NCBI GenBank assembly: GCA_900556545.1
Contig: USPE01000126.1
Location: 1 to 5,827 of the forward strand
DNA: 5,827 bases
Reading direction: 5' to 3'
Origin: an uncultured Peptococcaceae bacterium
Lineage (GTDB): Bacteria; Bacillota; Peptococcia; Peptococcales; Peptococcaceae
Position numbers and translations under genes: made by a program. Shown one piece after another: positions 5,435 through 5,827 of the stretch (its first letter is position 1; each line of letters starts with the position of its first letter). A model generated the notes under the pieces. The model was not told the origin of the DNA and searched no databases. It was given only the letters and a program-made list of their open reading frames with translations.

Positions 5435-5827
5435 TTATCCTTCGTATGGGGCTACGCCTTGGAATACACGGCTGTCAGCAGTGATGGTAAATTCAATGGA
5501 TTGCTGAGCAGATGGGTCATAGTTGGCGCCCGGTTTCTGCGGTGCTTGGTCTGGCTTGGCGCCATCGGCTGGCTGTTCCGGAGCATTATCCGGTTTGGCT
5601 CCGTCTGCTGGCGGTTCTGGTGCATCTTCAGGTTTTACGCCGTCAGCAGGGGCTTCTGGAGCAGCTTCTGCATCAGCGGCATCTGTTCCAGAAGCGGATG
5701 GGTTATCTGTCGCTTCTTGCTGTGCAGGCGGTTCAGGGCGCTGTGTGTCGGATGCTTGTTCTTCGCCGGCTTCTTTTGGTGGTTGACCGCTAGGCTGACC
5801 GCCCGGTGTCATGGCGGTCCCGTCAGA
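5435..5827 (-). CDS. Pro/Ala/Asp-rich repeat protein, probably exported; N-terminal part outside window
   Basis: The reading is open to the window edge: five further codons (SDGTA) precede the ATG at 5812, so the start is probably upstream. The 130 visible residues are low-complexity and acidic, rich in Pro, Ala, Asp and Glu, without cysteine or hydrophobic segments. Three 13-residue repeats, APEAPADGVKPED, APEPPADGAKPDN and APEQPADGAKPDQ (5662-5546), are followed by a degenerate fourth. The last 20 residues (IEFTITADSRVFQGVAPYEG) look like the start of a beta-rich folded domain and then stop. Such linkers are typical of cell-wall or lipoprotein tethers. The GC content is clearly higher than in the rest of the window, partly because of Pro/Ala/Gly codons. 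The adjoining downstream fragment belongs to an extracytoplasmic family, so both may once have been one gene. I do not recognise a named protein. Confidence 0.6.
   Translation of the reverse strand, partial: SDGTAMTPGGQPSGQPPKEAGEEQASDTQRPEPPAQQEATDNPSASGTDAADAEAAPEAPADGVKPEDAPEPPADGAKPDNAPEQPADGAKPDQAPQKPGANYDPSAQQSIEFTITADSRVFQGVAPYEG
5546..5662 (-). repeat. Three 39-bp tandem coding repeats
   Basis: The three units encode AP-E-x-P-ADG-x-KP-[ED]-x, 13 residues each, in the Pro-rich linker. Between units the protein is 10-11 of 13 identical, but the DNA differs at silent sites, so the array is not freshly duplicated. Such arrays can vary in copy number between strains. Confidence 0.75.

Noticed and set aside
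5512..5793. Two long + strand open frames opposite the Pro-rich gene
   Set aside because: They are antisense shadows of GC-rich, repeat-bearing coding DNA. Their Gly/Ala/Ser-rich or Leu/Arg-rich composition mirrors Pro/Ala codons, and no ribosome site is seen.
1..5827. tRNA, rRNA, CRISPR array, prophage attachment site
   Set aside because: I found no cloverleaf-type tRNA ending in a T-loop consensus, no rRNA-like segment, no regularly spaced direct repeats of CRISPR type and no integrase.

Overview
The window looks like an accessory stretch of an AT-rich Gram-positive-type anaerobe in the Firmicutes (Bacillota). A gut Negativicute or Clostridium relative is my best guess. This rests on strong AGGAGG-type ribosome sites, A/T-biased codon use, intrinsic terminators and an oxygen-sensitive ene-reductase with an Fe-S site. 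It is an inference from style, not an identification.

Region 1 (1-3561, + strand) holds three catabolic or redox genes: the 3' part of an amidohydrolase_2-type TIM-barrel protein, an NAD-type short-chain dehydrogenase (SDR), and a complete 638-residue FMN/[4Fe-4S]/FAD ene-reductase of the 2,4-dienoyl-CoA reductase / Old Yellow Enzyme (OYE) group. The SDR and ene-reductase genes are 30 nt apart. An intrinsic terminator separates the amidohydrolase from them. Together the three suggest stepwise oxidation or reduction and ring or side-chain processing of a small, probably cyclic or unsaturated carbonyl compound. The substrate cannot be read from the sequence. The amidohydrolase lacks two expected metal ligands, and the ene-reductase has an altered substrate-binding motif, so the chemistry may be unusual.

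Region 2 (3562-3749) is the gap between the convergent ene-reductase and lysR genes. It is almost filled by a 148-bp element with 20-bp terminal inverted repeats and several nested hairpins. It could be a MITE-like element, a structured RNA or an elaborate two-way terminator.

Region 3 (3750-4900) has a LysR-family regulator on the - strand. Behind it is a well-formed sigma-70-type promoter (TTGATA-N17-TATAAT) and a perfect 13-bp T-N11-A dyad at the expected transcription start, which fits autoregulation. The regulator probably also controls the redox genes whose 3' end it faces.

Region 4 (4901-5080) is a 59-residue ribbon-helix-helix protein reading away from lysR. Its start codon and ribosome site sit inside two overlapping, mutually exclusive inverted repeats, either an autoregulatory operator or an RNA switch.

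Region 5 (5081-5827, - strand) is much more GC-rich at its right end. It holds the C-terminal part of a Pro/Ala/Asp-rich, repeat-bearing, probably exported protein, then a stop and a strong hairpin, then a fragment resembling the DUF4163/DUF3298 (RsiV/PdaC-like) family that is cut at both ends. The simplest reading is a decayed or rearranged cell-surface gene.
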